A stretch of DNA of 48,068 nucleotides from Bifidobacterium saimiriisciurei (lineage in GTDB: Bacteria; Actinomycetota; Actinomycetes; Actinomycetales; Bifidobacteriaceae), in the NCBI RefSeq assembly GCF_010667655.1, contig NZ_WHZU01000018.1, positions 1 through 48,068 on the forward strand, written 5' to 3'. Shown one piece after another: positions 24,660 through 33,785 of the stretch (position 1 is the stretch's first letter; every line of letters starts with the position of its first letter). The translations under genes and the position numbers were made by a program. Below the pieces are notes generated by a model. The model was given only the letters and a program-made list of their open reading frames with translations. It was not told the origin of the DNA and did no database searches.

Positions 24660-24703
24660 GATGGACTACGCCACAAATTCCTTAAAATGCACCGCGCTCC
24701 ATC
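24660..24703 (+). repeat. 44-bp palindrome-ended repeat, copy C
   Basis: It begins GATGGACTACG and ends CGCGCTCCATC. It keeps the exact 44-base length and the ends, but its centre has diverged from A and B. Confidence 0.55.
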
Positions 24704-24769
24704 GCGATGAATCATAAGGAACGTCGTTTTGCGCGACGATGACCGAATGGCCGCATATCCAACGGTATC

Positions 24770-27700
24770 GTGGTGGATATGACGATGGAATGCACCAGGG
24801 ATGAGGCGCTGCAACTGGCGAAGCGCCTGTATATCGGCATGCTCGGCCGGCCGGCCGACGGTCATGTTTCCGGACCTGCCGATGGTCGGCGTGGTTTCGA
24901 CGATGACGACGATGCCGCGCAGGTCACCAATACGCTGCTGGTCGCCGGCGCCCCGCGCAGCGGCAAGACCGAGTTCGCGTTCGCCGCCCTGCTGGCCGCG
25001 CTGGATGAATTCGGCGAGGACGCCGCGGCGATGACCGTATCCGGACGCGTCGCCGCCGAGGACTTGGGCAATCGGGTGATCGCGCATATCGGCGCGACCT
25101 CGCAGGCACGACCCGTCACCACATTGTCCGCGCTCGCATTCCGCATGATAGCCGCGGCCCGCTCGCATGCCGGGGAATCCGCGCCACGACTGCTCAACGG
25201 CGCCGAACAGGACGCTTTGCTGCGTTCCGTGCTCGCCGTGCACGTGTCGCATGTGCAGGCCGGCGACCAATGCGACACCTGCCGGCTGCTCGGCGCATAC
25301 TTCGCCGAATCGCATTGGTCGAACCTCATCGCCGCGGATGCGGATATACGGTCGGCGCCGAACAGGCCTTCGGGCGCAAACGGGCAATCGCAGCCGAACA
25401 CGCCGACGTCGACGAGCACGCAGACGCCGCCGAACGGACGGCCCGGCGACGAACACCGCGCCGATACGACCGACACCCTGCTGATCCGTGGCATCAGCGA
25501 CGCGTTCGTCAACCAGCTGCGCGACATGCTGGCGCGTATGAACGAACTCGGCGCTACCCCGAGCAAAGAGGACGCCATCGTCGAAACCCTCGCCGACAAC
25601 CGGGGCGAGGCCGGCATGGCCAGCGAACGGCTCGCCGCGCAATGGCGTCTCGCCTTCGCGCTGCGTCGCGAATACCAGGCCGCCGTTGTGAACGCCTACC
25701 CCGACGAGTACCGTCTCGACGCCTCGCAGCTGCTGGCGGTCGGAGCACAGGCGGCAGCCGGAGTCGATGTCGCGGACCTGCCGCGTGCCGTGATCGTCGA
25801 CGACGCCCAGGACATGACCCTCGCCGCCATGGCATTCCTGCAAACGCTGGAACGACGCGGCTGCAAACTCGTGCTCGTCGGCAACCCCGACGAGGCCGTA
25901 CAGGGATTCCGCGGCTCGTATCCGGAATTCCTGTTCCTCCGCGCGGTACAACCGGCCCCGCACGCCATGGCTGCCGGCGATGACGATGCCGTCGGCACCA
26001 TCGACGACCGTGACCTCGGCCGACTCGGCGCGCTCGCCGTCACACTGCGCGAACGAACCGGAAACGAACAGGCCGGCAACAAAGACAACGAAGACAACGA
26101 AGATGCGGAGCATCCGGTCGACGCCTCGCCCGTTCCCGAGGCCCCCTCGTACCTCGATTTGGTGGCCTCGCGCATATCGCTGGGCATTCTCTCCGTGGAG
26201 GCGAACCCGCAGCCGGTCGCACGCCGACTCGGCAAGACGCCACGATACCGCGGCGCGATGCCGATTGTCGCGACCGACGAGACGCAGGACCTCGCGCAGG
26301 ACGGCACCGTGCGCGGCGCACTGTACCGCAGCGTCGGCGAGGAGCTCGACGACGTCGTATGGCATGTGAAACGCGCCCACATGGTCGACGGCCGTTCATG
26401 GAACGACATGGCGGTCATCGCCCACGACAACGCCACCGTACGCGTGTTCGGCGAACGGCTGCGGCGCGAAGGCGTGCCCGTGCGATACTCGACGGTCACA
26501 CGCCCACTTAAGGAGGAGCCGTTCGTACAGGGCCTGTTCGCCATGATCGAACTGGCAAGACTGCGCAACGAAGGACTCGCCGAACGCATGATCGCCGGCC
26601 GGATGAGCGGCCCGCGCACCCTGGCCGCGCTGGTCCGCGCCCGCATGCGCACGCTGCTCGCCAGTCCGTTGATCACCGTGCAGCGGGGGAGCGGCAGCCG
26701 GCCGATGCGCATGGACGCCGTTACCGCGGCACTGCGCTCGCTGGAATCGTTGTCACGTGTGATCGGCTCCGAAAACGATGATGCCGCATCAGGCGGTCGC
26801 CACGCACTGCAATCCATGATGACGCAATGGGCCGGACTGTCCGACGCATTGTCGACGGCGCAATCCGAAAGGCAGGACAGCGCCGGCATCGTCATCGATG
26901 ATTCCGTGTTCAACGGCGAGACCACCGGCGACAAGTCCGGCAACGCCATCGTCGGCCCCGACGCAACGGATGCCGGCCGGACCATGCCGTTCAACGCCGA
27001 CGCCATGCTGTTGCTGCTTGCGCAGGGCGGGGACGGCGCGGACCAGGTGCTGCAGTCCGTGCATGCCGTGCTCGGCAGCCGCGGCGACTACACCGATCCG
27101 GAGGCCGCGGCATTCGCCCGCGCATGGGGAATGATAGGCGAACTGGCCGAATCCATGCGCACGATGCCGGTGCGGGAGTCACGATACGTGCTGTGGCAGG
27201 CATGGCGGACCAGTGCGGTGGCCGAACGTTGGCAGCGCGAGGCATTGGAAAACACCGAAGACGGCCGTGCAGCCAACGACCGGCTCGACGCCGCCATGAG
27301 GCTCTTCCAATTCAGCGAGTCGTCCGGCGCCAAGCGGGACGTCATGGACTTCATCGACCAGGTGCGCAACCTGGAGATCGAGGCCGACTCGCTGGCACAC
27401 GTCGGACCGGTCGAACAGGCGGTGACCCTGACTACACCGGCCGGCGCCGTCGGACGGCATTGGGGACTGGTCTGGCTGCCGGCCATCCAGCAGGGCGTCT
27501 GGCCGAATCTCGCCGCACGAAACACCATGTTCGGCACCGAGGACCTCGCCGACGTCATGCTGCACGGACGCATCGGCGCCATCGGCGGCGGCGATATCGC
27601 GTCCGGCCGTTCGGAACGCATGGCATCCGTGCTGTACACGGAGAAGAAGAGCCTGCTCGTGGCGTTGACCCGCGCGGACGAACGCGCATACGCCAGCGCG

Positions 27701-29446
27701 GTCGCGGACGACGACCACACGCCGTCGGATTTCCTCTACGGATTCATGCCGGAACGGTTCCATCGCACCGAAGAGCCCGAATACGTCGAGGTCGGCCAGG
27801 AGGGCGAGTTCTCCGGCCTGGAATTCAGCGCGCGCGGCATCATCGCCGCGGCGCGCGGAACCTTGGGCAGATACTATCGGAACGCCGAATCGGCCGACGA
27901 CGTCAATGATGTAGTAGACGACGCGACCGCCGCAGACGCCGCGCGTACGCTGGCCTATCTCGCCGAACACGGCGAGAGCGAGGCCGATCCCGCGCATTGG
28001 CCGTTCCTGCACACGGCATCGCAGGCCGTTTCGGACGCGGACGATCGCGCATCGGACGATCGTGCCTCGGACGACATCACGGCGAATGATGCGGCCGACG
28101 CGGCGCCGCAATCCGATTCCGCAGCCGCCTCCGGCATCTCCTCGAACGCCGACGCCGTATTCGCCATCGAATCCCTCCCGACCGGCGTTCCGGCGAAGGA
28201 ACAGGAACGATTCGCCGCCGACGATGAAAAGACCACCGTGGTCACGCTGTCGCCGTCCGCCGTGGACGGCATCTGGAACTGCCCCGTCTGCTGGCTGATG
28301 GACAACCGGTTCGCCGGACCCCGCCCCTCCGGCGTGGCGTCCGGCTTCGGCACCATCATCCATGCGGTCGCCGAACGGGCCAGCGCCGAACACCTCGACC
28401 TGCCCGAACAATGGGACGGCATGATGCGTGACGACGCCGTGCAACGCATAGCCGACCGCATGACCGAGATCTATCGGGAACTGCGCGTCGACCCCGATGA
28501 TGCGGCAAGCGTGGCCGAACGATACGCGGCCCTGCGCAAGGACCGCTCCGCCCCAGGACTGCTGCATCACATCGCCGAATACTTCGTCGACAGCAACGAC
28601 GCCGCCTATGCGGCGACGAAGAAGGTCACCATACCGGTCGGCACGCTCGTCGCCGCCGAATGCGAGAAGCCCTTCGTCGCACGGTTCGGTCTTGACGACA
28701 TCGTCCGTGCATACAATGCCGTGCCAGACTCCGAGCCGGTCGACGCCGACGAACTCTACGCCATCATGGGCACGCTCGTCGGTGGTTGGCCGCAGGGCAT
28801 GCGGCCGGACCTCGGCATCCGCATCTCCGGACGCATGGACCGCGTGGAAGTGCGCCGGACCGAGGGCGGCCACAAGCAGATTCGCCTCATCGACTACAAG
28901 ACCGGCCGCACCCGAACCGCCAAGCAAAGCTTCAGCGACCTGCAGCTCGTGTGCTATCAGCTGGGCCTGCTGTTCGACGAGCAGACACGACGAAGCGAAG
29001 GCGCCGCCGCATCCGGTGTCGCGGACGTCGACATCGCCCAGTCCGGCCTGTTCTTCGTGGCGGGCAACGCCTCACCGTCGAATTTCTACGGACCGGAGGG
29101 CTGCCATCAGCCCGCGCTGTTCCGCGACGGCCATCTCAACTCCGATGGATTCCTGCCGCGCAATCGCGTCGGCATGCTGTCCCGCCTGTTCGACGACCCC
29201 GAGCTGCCGGCCATGCGGCCCGACGACGTGGGCGAGGACGCATGGAAGCGTCTGCTCGGCGAGCGCGGCACGCAGACGCTATGGGCGCTTACGATGATCG
29301 CCCGTGTGTTCTATGCCGCCGGGGCCGTCGAATCGCAGCGGCTGGTGGCGCATCCCGATCCCGCGCACGTCGACGGCTGCTGGCATAAGGACAGCTGCCC
29401 GGCCTGCGCCGACGACATCACATCCGTACTGGAGGTCCGCTCATGA
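24770..29446 (+). CDS. AdnA-like helicase-nuclease subunit (UvrD-type motor plus RecB-type nuclease)
   Basis: This 1558-residue protein is the first of a pair expected to process double-strand break ends for recombination, like mycobacterial AdnAB. The motor domain has Walker A GAPRSGKT (60-67), motif II DDAQ in place of the usual DEAQ (bases about 25798-25809), GNPDEAVQGFRG and VALTRA. The C-terminal nuclease has GRMDRV (about residue 1355) and IDYKTG (about 1374), the Asp and Asp-x-Lys catalytic signature. Cysteines at 1171, 1174, 1537, 1543 and 1546 suggest an iron-sulfur cluster. Several acidic or Ala-rich linkers make it much longer than mycobacterial AdnA (about 1050 residues). The start is uncertain: GTG 24770, or ATG at 24779 or 24785. 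Its stop overlaps the next start (ATGA). Confidence 0.85.
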   Translation: MVDMTMECTRDEALQLAKRLYIGMLGRPADGHVSGPADGRRGFDDDDDAAQVTNTLLVAGAPRSGKTEFAFAALLAALDEFGEDAAAMTVSGRVAAEDLGNRVIAHIGATSQARPVTTLSALAFRMIAAARSHAGESAPRLLNGAEQDALLRSVLAVHVSHVQAGDQCDTCRLLGAYFAESHWSNLIAADADIRSAPNRPSGANGQSQPNTPTSTSTQTPPNGRPGDEHRADTTDTLLIRGISDAFVNQLRDMLARMNELGATPSKEDAIVETLADNRGEAGMASERLAAQWRLAFALRREYQAAVVNAYPDEYRLDASQLLAVGAQAAAGVDVADLPRAVIVDDAQDMTLAAMAFLQTLERRGCKLVLVGNPDEAVQGFRGSYPEFLFLRAVQPAPHAMAAGDDDAVGTIDDRDLGRLGALAVTLRERTGNEQAGNKDNEDNEDAEHPVDASPVPEAPSYLDLVASRISLGILSVEANPQPVARRLGKTPRYRGAMPIVATDETQDLAQDGTVRGALYRSVGEELDDVVWHVKRAHMVDGRSWNDMAVIAHDNATVRVFGERLRREGVPVRYSTVTRPLKEEPFVQGLFAMIELARLRNEGLAERMIAGRMSGPRTLAALVRARMRTLLASPLITVQRGSGSRPMRMDAVTAALRSLESLSRVIGSENDDAASGGRHALQSMMTQWAGLSDALSTAQSERQDSAGIVIDDSVFNGETTGDKSGNAIVGPDATDAGRTMPFNADAMLLLLAQGGDGADQVLQSVHAVLGSRGDYTDPEAAAFARAWGMIGELAESMRTMPVRESRYVLWQAWRTSAVAERWQREALENTEDGRAANDRLDAAMRLFQFSESSGAKRDVMDFIDQVRNLEIEADSLAHVGPVEQAVTLTTPAGAVGRHWGLVWLPAIQQGVWPNLAARNTMFGTEDLADVMLHGRIGAIGGGDIASGRSERMASVLYTEKKSLLVALTRADERAYASAVADDDHTPSDFLYGFMPERFHRTEEPEYVEVGQEGEFSGLEFSARGIIAAARGTLGRYYRNAESADDVNDVVDDATAADAARTLAYLAEHGESEADPAHWPFLHTASQAVSDADDRASDDRASDDITANDAADAAPQSDSAAASGISSNADAVFAIESLPTGVPAKEQERFAADDEKTTVVTLSPSAVDGIWNCPVCWLMDNRFAGPRPSGVASGFGTIIHAVAERASAEHLDLPEQWDGMMRDDAVQRIADRMTEIYRELRVDPDDAASVAERYAALRKDRSAPGLLHHIAEYFVDSNDAAYAATKKVTIPVGTLVAAECEKPFVARFGLDDIVRAYNAVPDSEPVDADELYAIMGTLVGGWPQGMRPDLGIRISGRMDRVEVRRTEGGHKQIRLIDYKTGRTRTAKQSFSDLQLVCYQLGLLFDEQTRRSEGAAASGVADVDIAQSGLFFVAGNASPSNFYGPEGCHQPALFRDGHLNSDGFLPRNRVGMLSRLFDDPELPAMRPDDVGEDAWKRLLGERGTQTLWALTMIARVFYAAGAVESQRLVAHPDPAHVDGCWHKDSCPACADDITSVLEVRS

Positions 29447-32400
29447 CGACGTTCACCGATACCGCGGAACAGGCCGCGGTCATCAACGCTCCCGCACGCG
29501 ACGACGTGCTGGTGGTGGCCGGCGCCGGCTCCGGCAAGACGTATACCATGACCCGGCGCATCATCTCGCTGATCGAACGGGGGGTGCCGGCCGAACGCAT
29601 CCTCGGCCTGACGTTCACGCGCAAGGCGGCGTCCGAACTGCTGTCGCGAGTATCGGCCGCCGTATTGTCGGCGTCGACCGATGGGAACGCCGACGGAGAT
29701 GCCGACGATGAGGGAACGGCGGCCGATCCCGACCGCGCGTTCCTGAAGCCCGACATCTTCACCTACGATGCGTTCTTCCAATCCATCGTTCGCCAATACG
29801 GCCTGCTCGTCGGCATGGACCAGAACACGCAGCCGCTGAGCGACGCCGGCGCGTTCCAATTGGCCGGCGACGTGGTCGGCCGGCATATGACGTTGCTGTT
29901 CGCCGCCGGCAACGACGAGGACGCCGATGCCGGCGATGATTCCGCGCCGACGCTGGACGACGGCGAATCCGACCTCGGCGCCTTCTCCACGCTGACCGGC
30001 CAGTTGATGGCGCTTTCCCACGCGATTTCCGATGCGATGATCGGCGGCGACGTCATGACGTTCCACGACGCCGTGGAACGCGTGCGTCGATGGGACGGCG
30101 CGTTCATCGAACGGCTGACGACGGCCATCGGCGACGAGACCGTCGACTCGGCGGAGCCGAGGTTCAGCAAGCCGCCGAAGCGTCTGAAGAAGGACACGGA
30201 CGACTCGTACGCCGAGAAGATCGCGGCGTACGAGGCGAAACGACGCGAGGAGATTCATCGGCATGCGTTGTTCTCCTGCGGCAGGCTGCTGGCGTCGACG
30301 CGCCGCCGGGAATTGCTGCTCACGCTCGCCGAGGAGTTCCACGAGGCGAAGAGTCGCGCCAACATGGCGGAGTTCAGCGACTTCACCATCGCCGCGTTCC
30401 AGCTGGTGCGACGGTTCCCGTCCATCGGCGAGGAATACCGGCGCCGATACTCGCATGTGTTCTTGGACGAGTATCAGGACACATCCACCACGCAGGCCAC
30501 GCTGCTGGCCGCGTTGTTCCACGTGGAACCCCGTGATGCCTCGAATCGCGGCGTTTCGGCGCATACCGCGGTCAACGCCGTGGGCGATCCGTTCCAGTCC
30601 ATCTACGCGTGGCGAGGCGCCAGCCCCGGCGCGTTCCGCATGTTCCAGCATGACTTCGGCATGGATATGCATGGCCGCCCGTATGCGCTTTCGCAGACAC
30701 GGCGCAACTCCCGCATCGTGCTCGAGGCTGCCAACGACCTGACCATACCGCTGCGCCGGACCCCACGACGCCCCGGCAGCTCGCTGATGCGCGAGGTGGA
30801 CGTCGCCGCGCTGAACCCCATGGAGCAGGCGCCGCTGGGTACGCTCGGCGTGCAGGGATACACGAACCTCGGCCAGGAGATCGACGCCGTGGTGCGGTTC
30901 TCCAAACAGGCCATCGCGCTGTACGGCGTCGACGCCGAAACCGGCGAGCGCCGTGACGGCACGCATGTGGCGGTGCTGTTCCGGTCCAAGACCGCGTTGC
31001 CCGCGTACCGTGACGCCTTGGAGGATGCGGGCCTCACCTGCGAGGTCGTGGGGTATTCCGCGCTGTTGGAGCGGCCGGAGGTGCGTGACCTGCTGGCGTT
31101 GCTGCACGCGGTCGCCGACCACACCGACACCGGCGCGCTCATGCGGCTCATGGCCACGCCGCGATTCGGTCTCGGCGCAGACGATCTCAAGGCCGTCGCG
31201 GCCGTGGCGGACCAGCGGAATCTGGAATACCGGTATCGTTCTCTTGTCGAGGCCGGGCTGGCCGTCGGAGACGAGCCTCGTCGCGAATGGGGCGGCATCG
31301 TCGCCGCCCACCGCGACGTCGTGCCCAACGGCGTGTTCCTTGCCGACGTGCTGATGGACGAGCATGTGGAGCGCATGCTGCGGCCCGTCCCGGCATCCGC
31401 GGCATCCGGCAGGACCGTATCCGACGGGGGAGTGCGGCTGCTGGCCGAGGTCTCCCATATGCTGCGGGCCGTGGAGGCGTCGGCGCATCGTCCGCTTGTC
31501 GACGTCATCCGTGTGGCCGTCGAGGCGCTGGGGCTTGACATCGACTGCGTGGTCGCGCAGTCGATGGCCGATGCGTCCGGCCGGCGAACGCCCACCGACG
31601 CTCGTGCCTCCATCGACGCCGTCATCGACCTGGCCAACACGTATCTGCAGGAGCTGCCTGACGGCACGTCGCCGTCGCTGCGCGGCTTCGTCTCATGGGT
31701 CGACGCGCTGGGTTCGGTGCCCGAGGCCTCGCAGGGCGTCAGCTCCGGCAAGGCCGACGTCACGCTGATGACCATCCACCAGTCGAAGGGCCTCGAATGG
31801 GACGCCGTCGCCGTGGTGGGACTGAAGAAGCGCGGATTTCCCAGCTCGCAGGGCGATCACCTGAGCGTCAGACCCGACGACGAGCATATCGGTGGCGTGA
31901 AGGACGGCGTCTGGGAGCCGCCGGAATACCGGGAGACCGCGCGCACGTGGCTGGTGGATCCGACCGCCGTTCCGGTGCCGATCCGTGTGGATTCCGGCAT
32001 CCTGCCGCGTTTCCCCCATGACGCCGACGTGGAATCCGATCCGATTGCGGAGCTTGACGGTCTGGCCACGGCGGAGGCCATCGCCACCGAGGTGTTCGTC
32101 GCCGATGCCGAGGCGATCGCTTCGGTATCGGCCGCCGGCCCGGACGATACCGCGCCGACCGGCGACGAAGGGCGCTTCCTCAGCCAGGAGGAGGAGTACG
32201 GCCGACGGCTCCATGCCGACGAGCGTCGTCTGATGTATGTGGCGTTGACCCGAGCCCGATACGACGCCATGCTCACGTTCAGCGCCGACGGCGACATGTC
32301 GTCGCTGCCGGCCGACGACGCCAAGCCACTGGACGTCGAACGCGCCGCGTCGAACTTCTGGATGGAGGTGCACGAGGCATTCGCCGCACATGACCGGGCC

Positions 32401-33645
32401 GTGAGCGAACCCACGAACGTCGGATCCGCGGCCGGCGGCGGGAAGTCGGTTCCGTCGGCGTTGACGCAGTCCGTCGCCGGCCTGTTCGTCGGCGAGCGCG
32501 CACAGGAGTACGAGAACGCCGTCGTCGGCGGAGCATGGCTCGATCCCCATGACGACGATTCGGACGAGTCGGAGCACCCATGGCCGCGTCCGCTGGAACC
32601 CGTGGTGGCCGACGCGATGCGCCGCAGCGCGCGGGCCGTCCGACGGCAGATGGCCGGCGACGGCCACGACGGCCAATTCACGGCCGGGGAAGCAGACGTC
32701 TCCATCCCCGATTCCGCAGGCGATTCGACACTGCTCGCCCATGCCAGAAGACTGGTGGAGGCGGGCCTGTTGTCGTCGTCCACGGGCGGCCGCGACGATG
32801 ATACGGCGACTCGTCCGGACGACGTTGCCGCGCTGCGTGCCAAGGGCGAGCGCATCCTGATGACCGGGCGCCAGAACGTCACGGCTATCCAGGCGCGGTC
32901 CACCGCCTTGGGCGACGGCGATTCGGAGGCCGAACGCCGGCTGTGGGCCGGCATCGTCCGGCCGATTCCTCGCGTCGCCTCGCCGAGCGCACAGGCCGGC
33001 ACGATATTCCACGACTGGGCGGCGCGATTCATCTGTCCGAACGGCGGCGACGCCATGACCGCATCCGGTGATGTGGCCGTCGGCTCGCGTGCCGCCATGA
33101 TGGACGACCTTCGGCGCCGCGAACACGAGCTTGCAAAGGATGCGGCTTCCACCGGCGCGCCATCCGGCGAGCCGGATGACAGCGCCTCGGGCGCCGGCGT
33201 CGACGGAAAGCTGCTGACATGGCAGCGTCGCCTCGCCGATTCACGATGGGCCGGCAGGCGGGCGATCTGGGCGGAACGCTCCATCGTCGTCGCGGTGAAG
33301 GACGGCTCCGGTGCGACGCGGATCGTCGACGGCAAGCTCGACGCCGTGTTCCACGGAGGCCTCGATCCCGATGACACGACCAAACGGTTCACGATCGTCG
33401 ACTGGAAGACCGGACGCAAACCCCACGACACGCAGGACGTCGCCATCAAACTTGCCCAGCTTGATATGTATCGGCTACTGTTGTCGCGAATCGAAGGAGT
33501 GCCGCTGGCAAGCATCGACGCCACGCTGTACTACCTGAGCGTTGACGACGAGGCGGAACGCGAACTGCACGCCCTGCCCAAGGGCGAGGCCGAGATCATC
33601 AGTGAGCTTGACGGCGGTTTGCCTCCGCAGTCGGACAACGATTAA
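29443..33645 (+). CDS. AdnB-like helicase-nuclease subunit (UvrD-type motor plus RecB-type nuclease)
   Basis: This 1400-residue protein is the partner of the preceding gene, overlapping it by 4 bases. The motor motifs look fully intact: GAGSGKT (27-33), TFTRKAA, LDEYQDT (about 340), GDPFQSIYAWRG, TIHQSKGLEWD and YVALTRARYD. The catalytic Glu of motif II is present, so this is probably the main ATP-driven motor. The C-terminal nuclease shows DGKLDAVF and VDWKTGR followed by QLDMYRLLL (bases about 33326-33480), the RecB-family Asp, Asp-x-Lys and Gln-xxx-Tyr motifs. No cysteine cluster is visible near its end, unlike the first subunit. Linkers around 32150-33200 are acidic and variable. Together the two genes should form the end-resecting complex that feeds RecA in an organism without RecBCD. 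Confidence 0.88.
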   Translation: MTTFTDTAEQAAVINAPARDDVLVVAGAGSGKTYTMTRRIISLIERGVPAERILGLTFTRKAASELLSRVSAAVLSASTDGNADGDADDEGTAADPDRAFLKPDIFTYDAFFQSIVRQYGLLVGMDQNTQPLSDAGAFQLAGDVVGRHMTLLFAAGNDEDADAGDDSAPTLDDGESDLGAFSTLTGQLMALSHAISDAMIGGDVMTFHDAVERVRRWDGAFIERLTTAIGDETVDSAEPRFSKPPKRLKKDTDDSYAEKIAAYEAKRREEIHRHALFSCGRLLASTRRRELLLTLAEEFHEAKSRANMAEFSDFTIAAFQLVRRFPSIGEEYRRRYSHVFLDEYQDTSTTQATLLAALFHVEPRDASNRGVSAHTAVNAVGDPFQSIYAWRGASPGAFRMFQHDFGMDMHGRPYALSQTRRNSRIVLEAANDLTIPLRRTPRRPGSSLMREVDVAALNPMEQAPLGTLGVQGYTNLGQEIDAVVRFSKQAIALYGVDAETGERRDGTHVAVLFRSKTALPAYRDALEDAGLTCEVVGYSALLERPEVRDLLALLHAVADHTDTGALMRLMATPRFGLGADDLKAVAAVADQRNLEYRYRSLVEAGLAVGDEPRREWGGIVAAHRDVVPNGVFLADVLMDEHVERMLRPVPASAASGRTVSDGGVRLLAEVSHMLRAVEASAHRPLVDVIRVAVEALGLDIDCVVAQSMADASGRRTPTDARASIDAVIDLANTYLQELPDGTSPSLRGFVSWVDALGSVPEASQGVSSGKADVTLMTIHQSKGLEWDAVAVVGLKKRGFPSSQGDHLSVRPDDEHIGGVKDGVWEPPEYRETARTWLVDPTAVPVPIRVDSGILPRFPHDADVESDPIAELDGLATAEAIATEVFVADAEAIASVSAAGPDDTAPTGDEGRFLSQEEEYGRRLHADERRLMYVALTRARYDAMLTFSADGDMSSLPADDAKPLDVERAASNFWMEVHEAFAAHDRAVSEPTNVGSAAGGGKSVPSALTQSVAGLFVGERAQEYENAVVGGAWLDPHDDDSDESEHPWPRPLEPVVADAMRRSARAVRRQMAGDGHDGQFTAGEADVSIPDSAGDSTLLAHARRLVEAGLLSSSTGGRDDDTATRPDDVAALRAKGERILMTGRQNVTAIQARSTALGDGDSEAERRLWAGIVRPIPRVASPSAQAGTIFHDWAARFICPNGGDAMTASGDVAVGSRAAMMDDLRRREHELAKDAASTGAPSGEPDDSASGAGVDGKLLTWQRRLADSRWAGRRAIWAERSIVVAVKDGSGATRIVDGKLDAVFHGGLDPDDTTKRFTIVDWKTGRKPHDTQDVAIKLAQLDMYRLLLSRIEGVPLASIDATLYYLSVDDEAERELHALPKGEAEIISELDGGLPPQSDND

Positions 33646-33785
33646 CGCGAGCGGAAGCCAGGCCGCCCGCCGCGGGCCACGGAACGACGCGGCCGCGGCG
33701 GAATCCCTGCCCATCGGATTGGACGCAGGGCGGCTGGTTCGATGGCGCCCCACCCGTATTATCGAGTCCGAGGAAACGATACCGA

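Larger units (their letters stand above)
24287..24769. other. Gene-free stretch (483 bases) with a family of palindrome-ended repeats
   Basis: No credible gene lies here. The stretch is more AT-rich than its neighbours. It contains three 44-bp repeats and one diverged copy between 24424 and 24703, listed separately. The promoter of the adnA-like gene must lie at its right end, but I cannot place boxes with confidence. Confidence 0.6.

Noticed and set aside
24424..24703. CRISPR-like array
   Set aside because: The repeat units are only about 70% identical, have palindromic ends and irregular spacing, and no cas gene is present.
25696..27006. Minus-strand open frame of 436 residues within the adnA-like gene
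   Set aside because: It is antisense to intact helicase motifs, its product is Ser/Arg-rich, and it has no ribosome-binding site or recognisable domain.
27179..28927. Minus-strand open frame of 582 residues within the adnA-like gene
   Set aside because: It overlaps the nuclease domain in the shadow frame and has a Gly/Val/Arg-rich, featureless product.
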